Assembly (NCBI GenBank): GCA_946886805.1
Contig: CAMPJM010000142.1
Coordinates: 1 to 8,921, forward strand
Source of the DNA: an uncultured Flammeovirgaceae bacterium
GTDB taxonomy: Bacteria; Bacteroidota; Bacteroidia; Cytophagales; Cyclobacteriaceae
DNA: 8,921 nt
Direction of reading: 5' to 3'
In this document: in pieces, positions 7,577 to 8,921 of the stretch
How positions within the stretch are numbered: the stretch's first letter is position 1
How the letters are laid out: each line of letters opens with the position of its first letter
Notes under the pieces: generated by a model
What the model was told of the DNA's origin: nothing
Database searches by the model: none
The model's input: the letters and a program-made list of their open reading frames with translations, nothing else
Made by a program: the position numbers and the translations under genes

Positions 7577-7593
7577 TAGAAAAAGCGTGCCAA
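7577..7593 (-). promoter_or_regulatory. Sigma-54-like promoter of paralog 1
   Basis: On the minus strand the sequence TTGGCACGCTTTTTCTA matches the sigma-54 -24 box (YTGGCACR) exactly. The -12 region has TTTCTA instead of TTGCA/T, so the usual GC is not at its expected spacing. It ends 54 nt before the ATG, implying a leader of about 43 nt. The same element occurs upstream of the paralog at almost the same distance, with TGGCAC and TTTCTA in identical register, which argues against chance. Sigma-54 control would require an enhancer-binding activator, not seen in this window. Confidence 0.6.
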
Positions 7594-7956
7594 AAATTAT
7601 TTTAGCTTAAAAATGCGTAATTAGGGGGTTTTTTAGATTATTTTACGCTTGTTATCCTCTGCCTTGGTGTAAGAAGTGGGCAACTTGGGGAAAATTTCTA
7701 CATTTTAAATCCGTTTTTTAGTTTGGAGATGTTGAATTGCAAATTTGGTCAAGTAATATTTCTGTGATGGTATTTTCATGAATCAAGGGGTGGTTCTGGG
7801 TAGGTTTATTTTTGAATTATCTGCTATCAATGATTCGGCCAAAGCCAAATTTCCACAAGCTTTCTATAGATGCACTTGAGTAATCCGACTTCAACAGATC
7901 CATGACTTTAGCTGGTCGAATATCAATTATTTGTTAATAGAAGCACCTGTGCTCGT

Positions 7957-7995
7957 CCGGATTTGCCCCAAAGGGATGCCTATGGCACAATCCGG
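7957..7995. repeat. REP-like hairpin
   Basis: CCGGATT (7957-7963) pairs perfectly with AATCCGG (7989-7995). Inside, CCAAAGG (7968-7974) pairs with CCTATGG (7979-7985) with one mismatch around loop GATG. The two-tier stem with a small interior loop and no T-run resembles a REP unit rather than a terminator. Confidence 0.6.
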
Positions 7996-8008
7996 AAGCC
8001 CTAGCTTT

Positions 8009-8088
8009 GATTTGTAATCCTATTTAAACAAGTCTATGAAAGCGCATTGCAAATGCTTGCTTTGATTAGGACGGGATTAAAAATCCCG
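8009..8088. repeat. Cluster of short palindromes next to the REP-like hairpin
   Basis: Three small palindromes follow in 80 bp: GATT-TGT-AATC (8009-8019), GCATT-GCA-AATGC (8044-8056) and CGGGATT-AAA-AATCCCG (8072-8088, a perfect 7-bp stem). All share a pattern of arms ending in ATT/AAT around a 3-nt centre. This looks like a decayed array of one repeat family, though each is short enough to need a genome-wide count. Confidence 0.5.
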
Positions 8089-8182
8089 ACCAGCGGTTCA
8101 ATTTAGTAGCAGAAGTAGATATGGTAATCTCTGTTCAATCAATCTATTCTTACGAGGACAGCAATCGACCGGTTTACAAAGC

Positions 8183-8213
8183 AAAAAGCACCGGTTGAAT
8201 CAACCGGTGCTTT
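8183..8213 (-). terminator. Strong intrinsic terminator of second acidic-protein gene
   Basis: A 14-bp perfect inverted repeat has arms AAAGCACCGGTTGA (8185-8198) and TCAACCGGTGCTTT (8200-8213) around one base; in practice the loop will open to about 7 nt. On the minus strand it runs into five T residues. It lies 50 nt past the stop of the gene at 8264-8569, matching the layout of the first copy. Confidence 0.88.
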
Positions 8214-8263
8214 AAGATAAGTTGACTTGCAACTTATAGAAATATGATGTTATTTATTGGATT

Positions 8264-8569
8264 TTACTCCTCAATAGGTGCAAGAGGATCTTCAGATTTT
8301 AAATCTTCTTCATCTTTTATTGCATCTGTTTCAGTTTCAATCCCATCTGATTCAGGTTCAATGTAATCAGTTTCAGGTGCGTCCATTTCCGGTACATCCG
8401 ATTCTGAATCAAGAACATCAGTTTCAGTTTCCAGTGGATCAGCGTTAGGATCTAAAGTCTCAGTTTCAGTTGCATCATTTTCTGTGGGTTGATAAACATC
8501 TGAATCTTGAGCAAAAGCTGCTGTAAATCCTAAAAAGGCAATTCCGAAGGTCAAAAGTATCTTTTTCAT
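8264..8569 (-). CDS. Small secreted acidic Thr/Glu/Asp-rich protein (paralog 2)
   Basis: The 101-aa product is a clear paralog of the protein at 7245-7523. The signal peptide is nearly identical (residues 1-20, cleavage after A-A-F-A before QDSD). YQPT follows soon after, and the C-terminal tail EEDLKSEDPLAPIEE aligns with that of paralog 1. The central 60 residues are again dominated by Glu, Asp, Thr, Ser and Pro with only two Lys in the mature chain, but more Asp/Pro-rich and less regularly repeated than in paralog 1 (for example ETETDVLDSESDVPEMD). It is predicted to be disordered, anionic and Cys-free, exported to the periplasm or outside. Sequence conservation at both ends with a drifting middle suggests that charge and length, not exact sequence, matter there. 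The gene has its own sigma-54-like promoter and terminator. Its family and function are unknown to me. Confidence 0.83.
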   Translation of the reverse strand: MKKILLTFGIAFLGFTAAFAQDSDVYQPTENDATETETLDPNADPLETETDVLDSESDVPEMDAPETDYIEPESDGIETETDAIKDEEDLKSEDPLAPIEE

Positions 8570-8624
8570 AGTATAATTAATTTTAGTGTTAACTATTAAG
8601 TTTAAATTTATTTACTTACACTAA

Positions 8625-8641
8625 TAGAAATACTGTGCCAG
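8625..8641 (-). promoter_or_regulatory. Sigma-54-like promoter of paralog 2
   Basis: On the minus strand CTGGCACAGTATTTCTA carries a perfect -24 box (CTGGCACA) and the same TTTCTA at the -12 position as paralog 1, 56 nt before the ATG. The AT-rich leader that follows (TTAGTG, AATAAAT, AACTTAAT) also aligns with the leader of paralog 1. The non-standard -12 box is shared, so it may be the form used by this organism. Confidence 0.6.
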
Positions 8642-8921
8642 AAAAAATTATTAGGTTAACAAGCTGGTAAACAGTATGTTATATATTCATACAAATTGCC
8701 TATTAAAAGTTTAATGAAGAAATTTACATCAATGTGTAGGGGATTTTCCACACTTTTTATTTCTAAAAATTCAGTAGTGGGAATTTTCGATGAATAATCA
8801 GGCCGTTCTCCCATATTCCGTTGGCTTTCTTATAAATGCATCGCTTACGAGCAGCAGCATTTTTAGGAATTTTTGACGAAGCTCTGGCATTAGCTTATAT
8901 AGATGCGAACCAAGATCCTTC
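8642..8921. other. Upstream region of paralog 2, no gene seen
   Basis: This stretch reaches the window edge. It holds two short inverted repeats that could bind an activator of the promoter at 8625-8641: GTATG/CATAC around 8674-8692 and GTGT/ACAC flanking a GG/CC pair around 8735-8754. No credible reading frame is visible. Parts match the region upstream of paralog 1. Confidence 0.45.

Larger units (their letters stand above)
7157..7900 (-). repeat. Duplicated cassette, copy A
   Basis: Terminator, acidic secreted-protein gene, AT-rich leader and sigma-54-like promoter occur in the same order and spacing as in the copy beginning at 8183. Scattered matches continue upstream: ATTTTCATGAAT near 7772 matches ATTTTCGATGAAT near 8783, and GCTTTCTATAGATGCA (7859-7874) matches GCTTTCTTATAAATGCA (8824-8840). 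The right-hand limit is approximate because the non-coding part has diverged. Confidence 0.55.
7594..8182. other. Gene-free spacer between the two acidic-protein cassettes
   Basis: About 590 bp without a credible gene. The part next to the promoter (to about 7900) would hold any activator-binding site; GCGTAA near 7614 and TTACGC near 7642 form a loose inverted pair that is a weak candidate. This part shares scattered matches with the region upstream of the second paralog. From about 7950 to 8090 the character changes to a cluster of GC-richer palindromes listed separately. Confidence 0.55.
8183..8850 (-). repeat. Duplicated cassette, copy B
   Basis: This is the second copy of the terminator, acidic-protein gene, leader and sigma-54-like promoter unit, with matching upstream fragments to about 8840. 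Its upstream end may be cut by the window edge. A further copy to the right cannot be excluded. Confidence 0.55.

Noticed and set aside
7981..7996. TGGCACAATCCGG as another sigma-54 site
   Set aside because: The TGGCAC lies within the arm of a REP-like hairpin, has no suitable -12 box and no gene follows on that strand at a usable distance.
7957..8088. CRISPR array
   Set aside because: The palindromes differ in sequence and spacing; there are no identical 28-37 bp repeats with regular spacers and no cas genes.

Overview
The window reads as a chromosomal segment of an AT-rich member of the Bacteroidota, most likely a Cytophagia/Cytophagales-type marine or soil bacterium. The evidence is the lipoprotein signal peptides followed by acidic or serine-rich linkers, Sec signal peptides ending in A-Q-D or G-Q-Q, start codons without Shine-Dalgarno sequences, an outer-membrane barrel fused to an OmpA domain, and palindromic intergenic repeats of a type familiar from this phylum. 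The genus cannot be fixed from the sequence alone.

Left part (1-2442): a possible terminator of an upstream gene (10-32), then a GH43 glycoside hydrolase lipoprotein (81-1199, +), convergent with a von Willebrand factor A lipoprotein (1267-2442, -). A hairpin lies between the two stop codons. Middle part (2443-6653): a 393-bp very AT-rich divergent intergenic region, then a two-gene, same-strand unit with a 23-bp gap. Its first gene encodes a 391-aa exported protein with a barrel-like C-terminus. Its second encodes an 872-aa outer-membrane protein with an N-terminal barrel, a roughly 470-residue coiled-coil region and a C-terminal OmpA peptidoglycan-binding domain. The two products probably work together in the envelope.

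Right part (6654-8921): gene-poor, and the most unusual stretch. Two paralogous minus-strand genes (7245-7523 and 8264-8569) encode tiny, extremely acidic, Thr/Glu/Asp-rich secreted proteins with near-identical signal peptides and a conserved C-terminal tail ending in APIEE. Each is a self-contained cassette. It has a sigma-54-like promoter element (TGGCAC core) at the same distance from the ATG (54 and 56 nt), a similar AT-rich leader, and a strong intrinsic terminator about 50 nt after the stop. The parts found in both copies show that whole cassettes of roughly 1 kb were duplicated in tandem. The non-coding DNA between them carries large or clustered palindromes: a 94-nt nested hairpin at 6730-6823 and a set at 7957-8088. 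These resemble REP-type elements mobilised by RAYT transposases, although no transposase is present here.

No tRNA, rRNA, CRISPR array or intact insertion sequence was seen.
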